64,000 nt of DNA from positions 173,086,790 to 173,150,789 of the forward strand of contig NC_133647.1 of the NCBI RefSeq assembly GCF_009905375.1, in the 5' to 3' direction. The notes beneath the pieces were generated by a model. It was given only the letters and a program-made list of their open reading frames with translations. It made no database searches and had not been told where the DNA came from. Position 1 is the stretch's first letter. Each line of letters starts with the position of its first letter. Shown in pieces: positions 36,267-48,367 of the stretch. This stretch comes from Apium graveolens (lineage: Eukaryota > Streptophyta > Magnoliopsida > Apiales > Apiaceae). The position numbers and the translations under genes are program-made.

Positions 36267-38663
36267 GATTTGGAGTTCAATAACATGTTCAAATTTGAGT
36301 TTGATTTTCGAATTTTAAAATTAGGGTTTATAACCCGTATGAATGTTCTTAATTGAAATTTGGGGGTTTCTTATTCTGAAATAGATTGATGTTGTGGTAT
36401 AGTGTATTGTATTCTCTGTGAAATTTGCAATCTAGTCGTACAAGTTTCATGAATCAACGAGGTCTGTAGAGAAGGGAGTTGTGTTTTGAAGTTTACGTCG
36501 AACCCGCCGGAAACAGGCGAGTTTCTTGATCAAATTTCGGCCAAGTCTGGGGTTATTGATGAATTTTGATTGCAGATATAGGTTCCTGGTGTTGTGTAGT
36601 TTAATTCTGGAGGTGATGGTGGTGGGAGGATACCGGAGGTGAGTTCTCCGGCCACCCCCGATTTTTCGGCGACTGAAACTGCAAAATTGCAGTTTAGTCC
36701 CTGTATTTTTGAAGATGGTGAAGTTTGGTCCCTGTAGTTTGCAAAGTTTTCAAAAATAGGATTCATGTTTATAAAATGTTTAAAAATCATATTTCCTATT
36801 TATTTTTATTATAAAAATTCATTTTTAATTTCTGAAAATTCTGAAAATTATTATTTTAATTCCGAAAATTATTTTTAATTCAAAAATAAATCTAAATTAA
36901 TTAGTTAATTAATTTCAGTTAATTTTTAATTAATTAATTGGTCAATTAATTCAAAAATTAATTGGTTAATTGATTTAATTAATTATTAATTGATTTTAAT
37001 CAATTATTTAATTAGATTTAATTATTTAAAAATGATTTAAAAATTCCGAAAAATAGTTTCGAGCTTTAAAATATTATTCTAAATTATGCTCGATAATTAG
37101 TATAAAATTGTTTCGGAGCCAGAATTGGCCTACCGAACCCTGTTTATTAACCCGAAATTGATCCAACGACCCGTTTTAATTCCGAAAAATGTTTTAAAAA
37201 AATCATTTTAAATATCAGAAAGCCTATTTATGACCCGAGACTTCTTTATAAATAATATATCATTGATTACGTGATATATTATGTTCTATATGTGACTTGT
37301 TGATTGACTATTAATCTATATATTCGGTGTTTACTTGATTATTGCATAACTTTCAATCCGTTAATCGGATTTGGGTAAAACGAAGGGTAGATAGAAGTAT
37401 GTGTTGAATAGAACTCTATGAGTCGATTATTGATAGATGTTTATGATATGTGAGCAGAAGAGGCAAGGCGTAGGAAATTGAAACAGGTAGTTGAGGAGTA
37501 AGACGATTGTGATTGGAAGCGAGTGCAGTGTAGTAAGCTAATACCAGGCAAGTGTTATGAACTTTCTCGAGATATTGTAGTACTTGATAGTCTTGTTGAT
37601 ATTGCAAGTGCTTTGAAGCACTGTACCCTAAACCTTGATTCCAGTTATTGATCTTGAGCCGTAACCTGATTCTTTCTAGACCATTGATTGTTGTATACCC
37701 AAACACGAACCTCAAGTATACGATCATACTCCACAAATACATAAAAACTAAATATTAAACACTGAACCAGATTGCTTACACAATCAAATCTTTGTATTTT
37801 ATGCTTTGAAAGACCAAATCCTTGAAACCCTGAAACATTGATTCCTTTGTTATCCAATTCTTTCATTACACAACATACAAGTTTTGAAATTACCTTATTG
37901 ATCCTTACAAGGATTGAAACCCTTTCATTGTTAAACACTCATTGTTGTTAATGATTCTGGTTATTAATTATTATTGCTTATTCTGTTATTATGTTAGAAT
38001 TGGATTGTTTTTATAAAATTGTGGACCAGATTCGTGGTCAGACCATATAATGGTCAAGTTAGGCCAATGTGTGCCTTGGATCCAGTAGTTAGAGCAGTGC
38101 TTTGTGCTTTGCTCGGGGTTAGTGCGTGACTGATCAGCAGCTTAACCTTGGTTTTTAACCTGAAAATATAATATCCAATTCTAAATCATAATCCATTGTT
38201 CACTTAATCATAAACATGTTCACTTGATGATCATTATTCTCAGTTTTGTCATTGTGACTTGCTGAGCTAGTTAGCTCATTTGTGCGATATTGTTTCTGTT
38301 CTTTTCCAGTTAAGAAGGAACCAGTTGGTACCGCGGATCCCCAGTCCAGCACGAGAGCTAGGGGTTCAGGTTGATAGAGCTAAGCTAATAGGTTTCTTTT
38401 GGTATAATTTAAGTCTGTAAAAGTTTGTAATAATGTTTAAGACTCAGTTTTGAGTTTGGAATAGTTGGGATTTGAACAGTATGTAATATAAGTAGATGTG
38501 TGGCTTGTGTGCATACTTTAACCTGTTGCGATCCATGGTAGTTGGTAAATAGGGTCACTGCATATTATTTTTATCTTTATTATTGCTATAACCAGGTTAT
38601 AAATAAGGTGTGTGTGTGTGGACCCCAAACTTCTGACCCGGGTTTGGAGGGTGCCACATTCAT

Positions 38664-39048
38664 TATCCGTTGAAAATGAATATCCGTTGAATTTCATTAT
38701 CCGTTGAAGTATCAAATATTGTTCTGGGTACTTTTAATTCTTATCTGTTGGATTGCTCTCAATCTTAGCGGTTATTTCTAGGCATTATCCGTCGAATTTA
38801 CTTACAGCCTGTATGTATACATCGATGGATAATCATTAGAATTTTGACAGATATTTTTAAACGGCTATTTTGGGCTAATTTTATTGGTTACTTTATTTTA
38901 CTTTTTAATTTTTACTTGTTTGTTACTGAGAAAGTATAAAAGCCTATTTTATTTTCATTTTTACTTTTATCTTTCTCAAGCAATTTCTCTAACTCTCTTC
39001 GTCTCTAAAGCAAAAACCCCCTTTCTGCAACTACTTTCAATCACAACA
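38664..39048 (+). other. Motif-rich leader of the B extra ORF
   Basis: No gene. TATCCGTTGA occurs three times in a row about 17 bp apart (38664, 38681, 38698), with TATCCGTCGAA at 38786 and TCGATGGATA at 38822. A possible TATA-like AAGTATAAAAG lies near 38930. The arrangement parallels 1884-2302 in E. Confidence 0.6.
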
Positions 39049-41409
39049 ATGACACATGTAGTCAAAATCATGTCTCAAACTGGGTATGTCAATGAAAAGA
39101 AAAACTTCGTAGACTTGGTGAACAAGGAGATTCCTGCATCTGAAGACTATCACAAAATAATGGACTTCATTTAAAGTTGTAAACTGAGTTATGCAATGCT
39201 TGAGTCTCCAATCATCTATTGTGAGGTTTTTGAGGAGGTTTGGACTACTGCAGTGTTCAACTCCAAGGATAAAACCATTATCTTCACTCTCAAAGGTAAG
39301 GAACACTGTATTAACTGTGATGCTATTGAAAAATACTTTAAATTGCCTGAAAATAACACTCATGCTCCACACACAGACACTGATGTGAGTAACATGCTTA
39401 TTTCTATGGGTTATGCTCTTACTGCCACCAAGTTAGGTGAAGTTAGGAGACTAGGCTTTAGGAAAGAATGGAGCTTTCTTTGTGATTCTTTTATCAAGGT
39501 GTTTTCTGGAAAAGTTATAAATTTTGATGTGGTAACTTATTCACTTATTAACATGCTTTATATGCTTCTTAGTGATAAGTATTTTAATTTCAGCACCTCT
39601 GTGATGTATGAATTAAGGAGTAAATTAGGAGATAATAAAAAGAGATCTAAGAACATCTATTATGCTAGATTCTTTATGTTGTTAGCTAATTTTGTTTCTG
39701 AAGATCTTATCATTGAGAAACCATCAAACAAGTTAGATTGTTGGGTCCAAGATAGAAGGGTTATTGCTGAACTTAACAGGGCCAATGACCATAAGGAGGT
39801 TCCACTCATCTACATGCCAATAATGGAACAACCTCAGGTAAGTGAGGTGAACACTTCTGTCCCTGCTACTTCTCTACCAAAAATTTCTTTGCAAACAACT
39901 GTAGCTATGACACCTATGACAGTGACCAAACAGGTGCCTACCCAAGCCACAAAACCAAGAATTTCCAAATCCAAGTCAAAGAAAACCCACTCTAGTTTCT
40001 CTCAAAAGAAACTAGTTTTAACATCCACCAAAAACCAAGAGGGGAGTGTGAAGGGAAGTGAGCCTGGTGAGGGACAGGGTGAACATAAAAGAAACCCTAA
40101 GGATAAGGATGGAGAGGTGTGTGTAACCAAGCCTAGCCACACTACAGTTTCCCAACAAACTGTAGTGCTTAATAAGGATTTAAGCTCATTACTAGTTTCA
40201 TCCTCCCAAAAGGGTATCACTATTATACAAATCTCTCAACCAAGAGCACATGCCAAAAGGGTTAGGGATACAGACTCACCCCAAACTTATACAAGAAAGA
40301 AGAAATCTAAAACACTTGGGGATAGACAGGGTGCACACACAGTGCAAACTGCAGTCAAAGACTCAGTTACAGCACCTTCTCAAATTCAGTTTGATGTGGC
40401 TCCTGTAAATGTGGAGTCACAGCCAAAATCTCTAACAATAGAAACACCTCACACACAAAACTCACCCACAGATTCTTTGTACATGGACATGATTCACACA
40501 TCAATTCCTGATTCTCCATCTTTAACTCTCACGGAGAAGCCAAAATCTATAGCAAGTGAGCATCATCTTTTAGATGATTTGTTGGCTCACTTTCCATTTC
40601 TTTCTGATTCTACTGAGAAATCTATGCCAAATCTTAAATCAATCACCACAGATTCTACAGTAGTTTCTACTCCAAACTCTGTTATTTCTACTATCTCGAC
40701 GGATATTGTTCATCCGTTGACTAGTGATTGTATCTCGACGGATGTGCTAAATAGCAGTCATCCATTGAAACTCTCAAATACTACCTCGATGGATGTTTCT
40801 CATCCGTTGACTATCACTGCACCACTTGAAATCTCAACTATTGTTACAAGTGCAGATGATTTAGTAGTTGTACAATGACTTCTAGGATTGAGGGAAGGGA
40901 GTGAACAGAGTGAGAGACCGAGTTGCTCTCAGATAAAAGGAGAGGAAAAGAGTGAATCTATGCAAGCTATTTTTCTTCCAACTTAGCAAAAGTGAGTGAG
41001 TGGAGTCCCACCTTAGATGGTGAAGGTGAGGGTGGGAAGCCAAGGGGAGCCCTTGATGCAAGAAAAGAGAGATTATGAGAGAAAAGCAGGTAATGAAGAA
41101 TGGGAAGAGCCCATTGTTAGTGAGTTAAGGGATGTCAATGAGGCTGAAAAGAAACAGCTATTTCAGCAAGAATATCAAGCTATTTTAGAATCTGTTTCTT
41201 ATGAAGCTGAGGCATTGACTCACCTTATTCCAGCTTATCAAGTTTTGGCTAAACAGGACAATGTGGCTGCTGAGAGAATTCTCAACTTGGTGCATACAAC
41301 TGCTTCCATGCAAAGGGCCAAGGATGCAATCACTTCCATGCCCTCCACAACTGGTGATGATTTTGATTATCCAACTGGTGGTTCTGAAGACAGTTTTGGG
41401 GATGATGGT
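39049..41409 (+). pseudogene. Element B extra ORF, 5' part
   Basis: ATG 39049 opens a frame parallel to that of E, with stops at 39172 and 40876 and a frameshift near 40975. The N-terminal domain (about 300 residues) is best preserved here: KYFKLPEN, SMGYALTATKLG, R-KEWSFLCD, KVFSGK.INFD, YYARFFMLLANF. A basic Ser/Thr/Lys linker (SKSKSKKTHSSFSQKK) follows, then a long Ser/Thr/Pro region with the motif block at 40695-40810, then an acidic stretch. The H insertion at 41410 splits the gene in the run of Asp/Gly codons. No membrane segment or signal peptide. Its presence in two families argues for a real function, which is unknown. Confidence 0.7.
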
Positions 41410-42006
41410 TGTTAGGTCACACACACTGTAGAAGGGGGTTGAATACAGTGTATAGCACAATCAAATCGAATTCAAAGAACACAAGTAACAAAAAACAAAC
41501 TTTATTAAACTCTGTTACAATGTAGAACTGTCCTCTCTCAGTGATGAACAAATATCACGAGAGTTGCTAGGATTACAATGAATAATATTCTCGATAATGA
41601 TAACACTTATAGTGTAAACCCTATGTCTGTGTTTATATATCACACAGTTACAAGATAATCGCTAATTGATATGGAATATAATTCTGCTTCCTAAAATATA
41701 TCAATCAGTTATCTTTTCTTCCAAGTATTCCATTCTTCATAGAATTCCTTCTTCATGTATATCTCTTCTTGCGTTTGTCTTGATCTTCTTTCCTTTCAAT
41801 CAGCCACCTTCCTTATCTGAAAGTTTCCTTTAAGTCCTAATATTATCTCCTGATAAATATCTCCTGAACCTTAAGTACTGATACCTTAAGTTCTGACTTC
41901 AGTATAAGTGCTGATTTCAGTTAAGTACTGATTTATCCTGTTTAAGTAAGATCTGAAAACTAAACACAAATCATATTAGTCATGACATTATCAAATATAT
42001 CTAACA
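41410..42006 (-). mobile_element. Element H 3' LTR (left copy)
   Basis: It runs TGTTAGGTCAC...ATCTAACA with inverted ends. The motif array (41869-41955) is of the type TTAAGTACTGAT. The inner side adjoins the polypurine tract, AAGTTGGGGGAGAT on the minus strand (42007-42020). Confidence 0.92.
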
Positions 42007-42209
42007 ATCTCCCCCAACTTTTAAATTAGCATAATATACAAGTTCAACAGATATTTGATGATGTCAAAAACATTAAGTACAAATGCATGAGAATTTAACT
42101 AGATAACTACAACTTACAGTCCTTAAAGCTTTACCAACTTTAACTTCTGATAACAACTTCAGTCTGTATACACATAAGAAATTGAGCAGTTGTAGATCTT
42201 GACTTAGCT

Positions 42210-45200
42210 TCATTCTCTGATCTCTTCGATATCAGGAGTTGTTCTGAGATAGTTCTTTAACAAACATCTCTCAGCATATCTGAGTTCATCAATCATCCTC
42301 CTTTTAGCATCTTTAAGTTCTGCAGTATCTTCACCAGTTTGGAAGATAACATATCTGAGATCATTAATTTTTGCTTTTCTCAGCTCCTGATCTAGTCTTA
42401 TAACATAGGTTTTGTCAGACTCTAGATTGAATTCAAGTCCCTTAATACCAAGATATGTTCTGATCTTTGCAGTATTAGGCTCCATATCAACAATATCACC
42501 CTTGTGATCTCTGTACTTGGGACAGTATGTGCTGTCAGACTTTACGGAATAAAGCTTCTTCTGTCTCTGAATTTGAGTCTTCAAATAATTTGCAGCACTT
42601 TCTGTTAATCTATCCTTCACTTGAAGTAAGAATAAAACATGTTCTAATTCCCCAAAATACTTCAGTGGTATAGCATTTTCCCTTATATGGTAAACCCTTC
42701 CATCTGTCATGAAATATAACAAGATGTGTTATTTCAAGAAGGTATGGTAGACCATCTGTACAGATTCTAGTTGATTCAATCTTTCAGGAGTTGCTCCAAT
42801 ACCTGGTTCACTTAAGGAAGTTGGATCATTGATTGTGTTTTGCACTCTTCTTTCATCAGCACTACCCAATCCAGATTTATCTCTTACTTCCTTTCCAGTA
42901 ACCACTCTTGCTTTAAAACCACTTGTTGCAGTCTTCAAAGGTTGAGTATGTTTGGCTTTAGTGAATCCTGGTAAGAGTAACTTTGAGGATTTAACATGAG
43001 CAATGTCAGAGGTTTCCTTTGACTTATCTTCTGATATCAAGCCAACTTGAGCTATGTCAGAGGTTGCTTGCTTTATTGTTATATCAAAACTAACTATATC
43101 TTGACTCTGAACAACTTGAGCCATGTCAGAGGTTGTTTTAGAAATCTTCCTTGAAGTCAGAGTAAGATCAGCATCTTCAACAGAAATTTCTTCATCCATA
43201 GGAGGCACATAAACCTTTACAGGTTCACCAACTTTTTCTTTGCCCTTGGACCTTGGATCTATCTGCAATTGTGATTTGGCCTTCGTTGCCATAGGATTTG
43301 TCCTTTCTTTTATCAAAATGCCTTTAGTCGTAGGAAGTTTCTTTTTAACAACAGAAGCTTCAGATTTGGAGTTGACCTTTTATAACTTAAGTCTAGCTTC
43401 TTCTTCCATTAGACTCTCAAAGTCCATTCCTGGATTTTCTTTCAGAAATATCTGTCTTGAAATTTCTTCATCAAGTTCCAAAAATTCATCAGAACTTATC
43501 CTTTTACCAGTATCAGAAGTTATTCTTCTCCCAGTATCAGAACTTATTCTATGACTTGTAGTTCCAGCTCTACTTGATGAGAGACCTTCACCTTGACCAC
43601 GACCTCCACCCATTCCAGAGTTTCCCGGGTCATTACCATCATCCTTTTTCTTCAGTGTCTTATCAGGTTTGCATTTGGACTTAATTACTTTCTCCCCCTT
43701 CTTGGCATCAGCAGGTAAAAGAAGAGAGAGAATCAATTCCACTGAGGATTGAATCTCATTGAGTTGAGTTGGCTGAGAAGCTTGATTTTTCAAAATTTCA
43801 TCAATCTGAGACTGTTGCTTCTCTTGGGTTTTTTCAATGTTGGTAATTTTGTCAAAGGAAGGTTTGAAAAACCTTTTCTTGTCCAACTTGAAAACTGTAT
43901 CTTGCTGATTTAAGGTTTCTTGAATCTTGTCCACCTTGGCCTGAGTGACAGAGTGTTGACCCTGAAGGTGCCTTGTACTTAGTGTAGTAACTCTGAGCTG
44001 AGTTTTGAAATCATCATTAACTAGCATCTCATCAGCTTTTTCCAAGTGATCAGCAAGAATCTTTTCAGAAGGAACAAAGGTAACTGTGTTCCACTCCTGT
44101 CCTCTAGGAGTTTCTCTCCAAGGTACTGGTGCTTCCCTTGTAACAAACTTTTTGACTATCTCAGCTTTTGAAGGAGCTTGTAGAGGTGCATGTCCAGAAG
44201 GACCAGCTGCATCAACATCTAAATTTGTAGCAACAGTACCAGTAGCATCAACATTTGCAGCATCAGAACTTACAGAGTCAACAACTTCAGCATCTTCTGA
44301 TAAAAGAATAGTATGAGAAGCTATGAAGGCTTTAACATCATCCTCTAAGGGTTGATCTCCAACTAAGTTCTGATCAACATCCATATTCTGATGCTCACTT
44401 AAAATCTGATCTTCAGTATCTAGATGCAGAGAAGGTGTTGTAGGCAATTATGGATTAAAATTAGCATCAGGAATTGGTGTTGTTGGTGGAGTGACTTGAG
44501 TTGTTGGAGCTTCTAGATGCAAAATTTGAGGCACTTCCAAGTTATGAATGTCAATTTCATCACTTGGCCCCTGGGTATCAGCATTTACTGGAGATACTGG
44601 AGGTGTAGGAATGTGAGTAGATTCTGGCTCATGTAGTGGTGAGTGATGAGTAGCATGAGGGTCTGAATCAGCACTAGGAGAATTGTGAGCTTCAACAGGG
44701 TCTTGTGAGATCAGAGATTCCTGATCTCCTTCCTTAGCTGCTGCTTCCATTCCTTTACCAGAATCTTCAGGCCTTTTTACAAATGTTTTGAATCTTTTAG
44801 CTTTTAAGGTGACTTTAGGAGCTGCATCATCAGTATTATGCTTTCTAAGCCTTTTTAGAGGCCTAGAACTCCCAATATCATCATCCTTCTGAGAAGAGAC
44901 CTTCTCAGCTTCTTTAACAACAGGTTCTGATACAGGAACCTGTTTCTCAGCATCTGATTCATCTCGTAGAATGAATCTCCTTCTCTTCTGTTGTGTCTGA
45001 GGTACTTTCTTAGTCCTCTTAGGTTTGGAAGATGAAGGCTGCACTGTAGGTTCTGATGGTTGAGGTTGAGAAGTTTGTGGTGGTTGAGTAGAGGTGGTAG
45101 GTACTGATGGATGAGGTTCAGATGATTGAACATCAGGATATAATGCAGTGTACTTAATAGGATCATAGGTTATTAAGGCTTATTTGACAGATAAAAGAAT

Positions 45201-45960
45201 TAAGAGGGGTCTTAACACAGCCTTCTTATTATCAGTAGATAATAACTCAGTAAAAGCTCTTTTAGCTATTATAAATGATGAAATTAATTCACCATAATTT
45301 TGGGGCTTATTATCACAACAGAAACTATAAATAAGCTGACAAAATCTAGCAAAATAAACAGTAGATCTATCTTCATTCATTCTGTCCCCAATAAAACCTA
45401 AAACAACACTTGCATAGTCAAAATAAGTTCGATTTATAAGAGCATACCCGATTTGTTGGCTGAATATGGGAATTGCATCAAAATTGGAACATTTGTTTGC
45501 AAAAACTTTAGTTATGCAATCAAAGAAGAAACTCCATTCCCTCCTTATGAAAGATCTCTTCAACTGGCCCAGCTTTGCCAATGTTCTTTCATATCCCAGA
45601 CTGGCCATCATGTTTTAAAGAACTGGCTCGTCAACAGTAGAATAGACACAAGTTCTCAGGTAGCTGCAGTGCTTGTCGAACCGTTGACAATGTCACAACA
45701 TACTCATCCTCCCCAGATGAAAAAATAATACTTGGGGACCCTTGAGCACCACCATCATCATACACACCGCTTCTCCAGAACTCCATTACTTGAGTACCAG
45801 ACACTGCTTCGGGTTCAGTCAGAGCATACCCAATATCAGAACTAGCAAGAAAGTCCTGAATGAAGTGAAGTTCAGAGGGTGCTTCTGACTTGCTAAGAAT
45901 TGCAGAGAAGTTATTAGGAACAAATGTTGCTCCATCGAAGATTATGTCCTTGGGTGCCAT
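42210..45960 (-). pseudogene. Element H extra ORF
   Basis: ATG 45960 opens a reading frame of about 1250 codons. One frameshift lies near 45620; after that a single frame reaches 42210, broken only by four stops (near 45180, 44448, 43380, 42729), most of which could have arisen from CAA. The N-terminal domain shows the same signature as in B/E: QLPEN, ASLGYERTLAKLGQ, RREWSFFFD, KVF..K.SNFD, YFARF. Then come a Pro/Ser linker, an acidic/Lys region with KRLRKHN (a possible nuclear signal), a coiled coil (about 44000-43780), a repeat of SSDTG/TSDTG units that carries the H motif, and a C-terminal MTDGRVYHI domain likened to the GK.ITWPL domain in E. No membrane segment. Confidence 0.7.
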
Positions 45961-46678
45961 GAGAATTCGTGAGAAAGAAGATTGCCTGTAAGGTGTTTGA
46001 GAAAATGTCTATATGAAAAAGCGTCAGTAGATGAGAGAGAATAAAAGTAAAAAGAGAGAGAGAGAAAATATGAAAGTAAATAAAAAATATTATAATCTTT
46101 TCTCTCTTTTACTTATACACGGTAGTAAAAGTAACCGTTGAGACACCTGTCAGACATGCAGCAGTAAAAGATAATTAATGGGCACGGTTATTGAGTAATC
46201 ATTACTTATCACATGCAATTTTTCAAGGAAAAACCATTCCACTTACCAAGTAATCCCATTAATCAAGGTTGTTCAGTTTTATTTTAAATTGTAAAAACTG
46301 TTCCCACTGAAAATTAGTACTGCCTTACCAATATTCTGTAAAATTATAACAAATGAGAGAATAACCATTAATAAACCAAGTAAACAAATACTGCCATGTC
46401 AGAATCAGAACTTGATTTGTATCAGAGCTAAAAAGGTCATCAAAATATGGTTAGTATCAGGATTTAAAATTTTATCAGAATATCAAACGACTCAGAGACA
46501 AAATCTTGCATAAATATAAAATTTCATTAATATATTGAACAAATACATTTCATGAAATTTAAATTATAAGCTTAAAAGTACAAGATTGTCCTAAGCTACA
46601 AATCCTAACATCAATAGCTTTTGTCCTAAGCTAAAAAGCCAGACAAGGCTGACGGTGAAGAGAAACAGGGAGCATAAA

Positions 46679-46948
46679 TTATTTCTTCTTCCTACTCTCA
46701 ACAAAAAGAATAGCAGGACGAATAATACGCTCCTGCTGTCGGAGAGCTTCCAGCCGTTCCTCTTCCAGTCGCTCAAGATGGCGATGGTAGTCCATGTAGA
46801 AGAACAAGAGGTCTGTGAGGACCTCTTGGGGAACTGAGTCCCAAATTTCATCAGGAATGGCAGTGACATGCCATTCCTGCTGCCATTCTGTACACCTCAT
46901 ATTTATAGTGAAGGTGTCATAGTTCAGAACTAAGTTGTAATGAACCAT
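46679..46948 (-). CDS. Element H small ORF, 89 residues, intact
   Basis: Read on the minus strand, ATG 46948 in good context (ACCATGG) gives an unbroken frame. The N-terminal half is aromatic and Trp-rich (HYNLVLNYD, EWQQEWH, IPDEIWDS). A helix with LEEERLEALRQQE follows, and the end is basic (ESRKKK). There is no signal or membrane segment. It lies alone in the spacer between pol and the extra ORF, with long untranslated stretches on both sides. Everything longer in H has stops, so an open frame is notable though short. I recognise no family. Confidence 0.5.
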   Translation of the reverse strand: MVHYNLVLNYDTFTINMRCTEWQQEWHVTAIPDEIWDSVPQEVLTDLLFFYMDYHRHLERLEEERLEALRQQERIIRPAILFVESRKKK

Positions 46949-48367
46949 GGTTGTGATGAGTGAAAAAGTAATGAGTTTGAGAGTTTGAGAGAAAATGAGA
47001 GATGTGTTGGCTGGAATGAGGAGTTGGTTTATATAGCCAATAGGATACCAAGAGACGCAAGGAAAATTGAATGGTTATAGGTAGAAATAATTCTACCTCG
47101 TCTCCCTAGACTGATGAGAATAAAAACAGCCATTGGAAGTTGAAAACAGGATTTAATGCGCACACGAAACAAGTAAAAAAAATTACTGTGCAGAGTCGAG
47201 TACCACTAACCCAAATAATGTTGACTGTTAATATCTCACCCAAACATATTCTGATTTTAAATAAGACTATTTCAGATTTTAACCACAAATAAGTCAAGTA
47301 AAGAATCAGAGTTTAATATCAAAACTTAGACTTATATCAGAACTTAACAGTCATCAGAACATGATTTCTTAACTCGAAAAGTGAATGCCTATTTTTGTAA
47401 TTCTTCACACAAATACTGATTTCATTTCTTCAAAACTTAATCATCAGAACTTGTCCTCAGAATTTATGAAACTGACACTTAAACTGTTCATCTAAAAGAA
47501 CATTTATCACCACAATAATTTTCATCATTCATATGGAGTGTATGTGTGTGCAGTAAGCTAAATATCAGATAAAGATTAAAGTCTGATTCACTTCAGTACA
47601 TCTTAGAAATAAGGCATAACTAAGAACTTTGCTCAAAATCTGTCTTGATTCTGAAGTCTACTTTAGAATGAGTTCATGCATGAGTCCACCTCAACTGTTT
47701 TGTGCTCATTTTATGCATCTTTTGAAATTCCATTTTACAGTCGCTTCTCAGTGTAAGTGAGTCACGACTGCTTATCAGAATTTATGCTATTATCAGAGTA
47801 TTTCTCCAGTAATCATAGAGTGTGAAAAGCCACCAAGAAAATATTTATGTTGTTTTTCTGATGCATATTACTTAATACCAGCAATGCACTTGGGTCGTCC
47901 CTTCCACATTTTTACTCTAGATCTCAAAGGAGTACCTGATTTTTATTTCTTGTTCTTTTTCTTTTGATAAGTGAGGTTTATCAGCACTTAGTACATCCAC
48001 CAGTTTTACTAACATCAGAACTTAACAGATAAGAAGCACTATTCCAGTTTGTGACTTAGTAATGAGATACACAAAGTAAACTTCAACTAAGCTCAGTATC
48101 AGAATTTGCTTGTGTTGAGAGATTTCTACATAAATAATTACTTCAAACATGGGATCTTTAGTATATTAAAGACTACTAGGTCAGCATCTAGCATAGTTAT
48201 CCTCATTGGATTGAATAATCACAAAAATATTCATATCACTATCAGAGTTTAGAAATTCACATCAGACAACAATCAGTACTTAAGCAATGTTCAATTAAGC
48301 ACAGAATACACAAAGATAGTAATATCTGTAAATACTGATCATAAAGACTGATGCATCAGAACAAAAA
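46949..48367 (-). other. Non-coding spacer after H pol, rich in the H motif
   Basis: No gene. ATCAGAACTTA-type sequences recur, for example near 47322, 47347, 47456, 48005 and 48242, with variants ATCAGAATTT and ATCAGTACTTAAG. A further cluster lies at 46396-46500 to the left of the small ORF. Both orientations of the same motif occur in the LTR array. Confidence 0.65.

Larger units (their letters stand above)
31003..38658 (+). mobile_element. Element C: solo gypsy LTR (holds D)
   Basis: It runs TGTAATATCCGGG...GGAGGGTGCCACA between two copies of ttcat (30998-31002, 38659-38663). Without D it is about 3.4 kb with no PBS, gag or pol, so it is a solo LTR left by LTR recombination. Blocks such as ACGGGAACCAACCGACGTCA and an AAACCCTAATT stretch are typical of long chromovirus LTRs. 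Near its 3' end a strong acceptor-like tract, TTTCTGTTCTTTTCCAG (to 38309), precedes a short GC-rich open stretch ending at a TGA around 38372. No autonomous gene is supported. An AT-rich segment of overlapping TTAATTAATT palindromes lies at about 36890-37020. Confidence 0.8.

Noticed and set aside
39049..41409. Calling the extra ORF an envelope gene
   Set aside because: Position after pol is the only argument. I see no signal peptide, transmembrane helix or cleavage site in any of the three copies.
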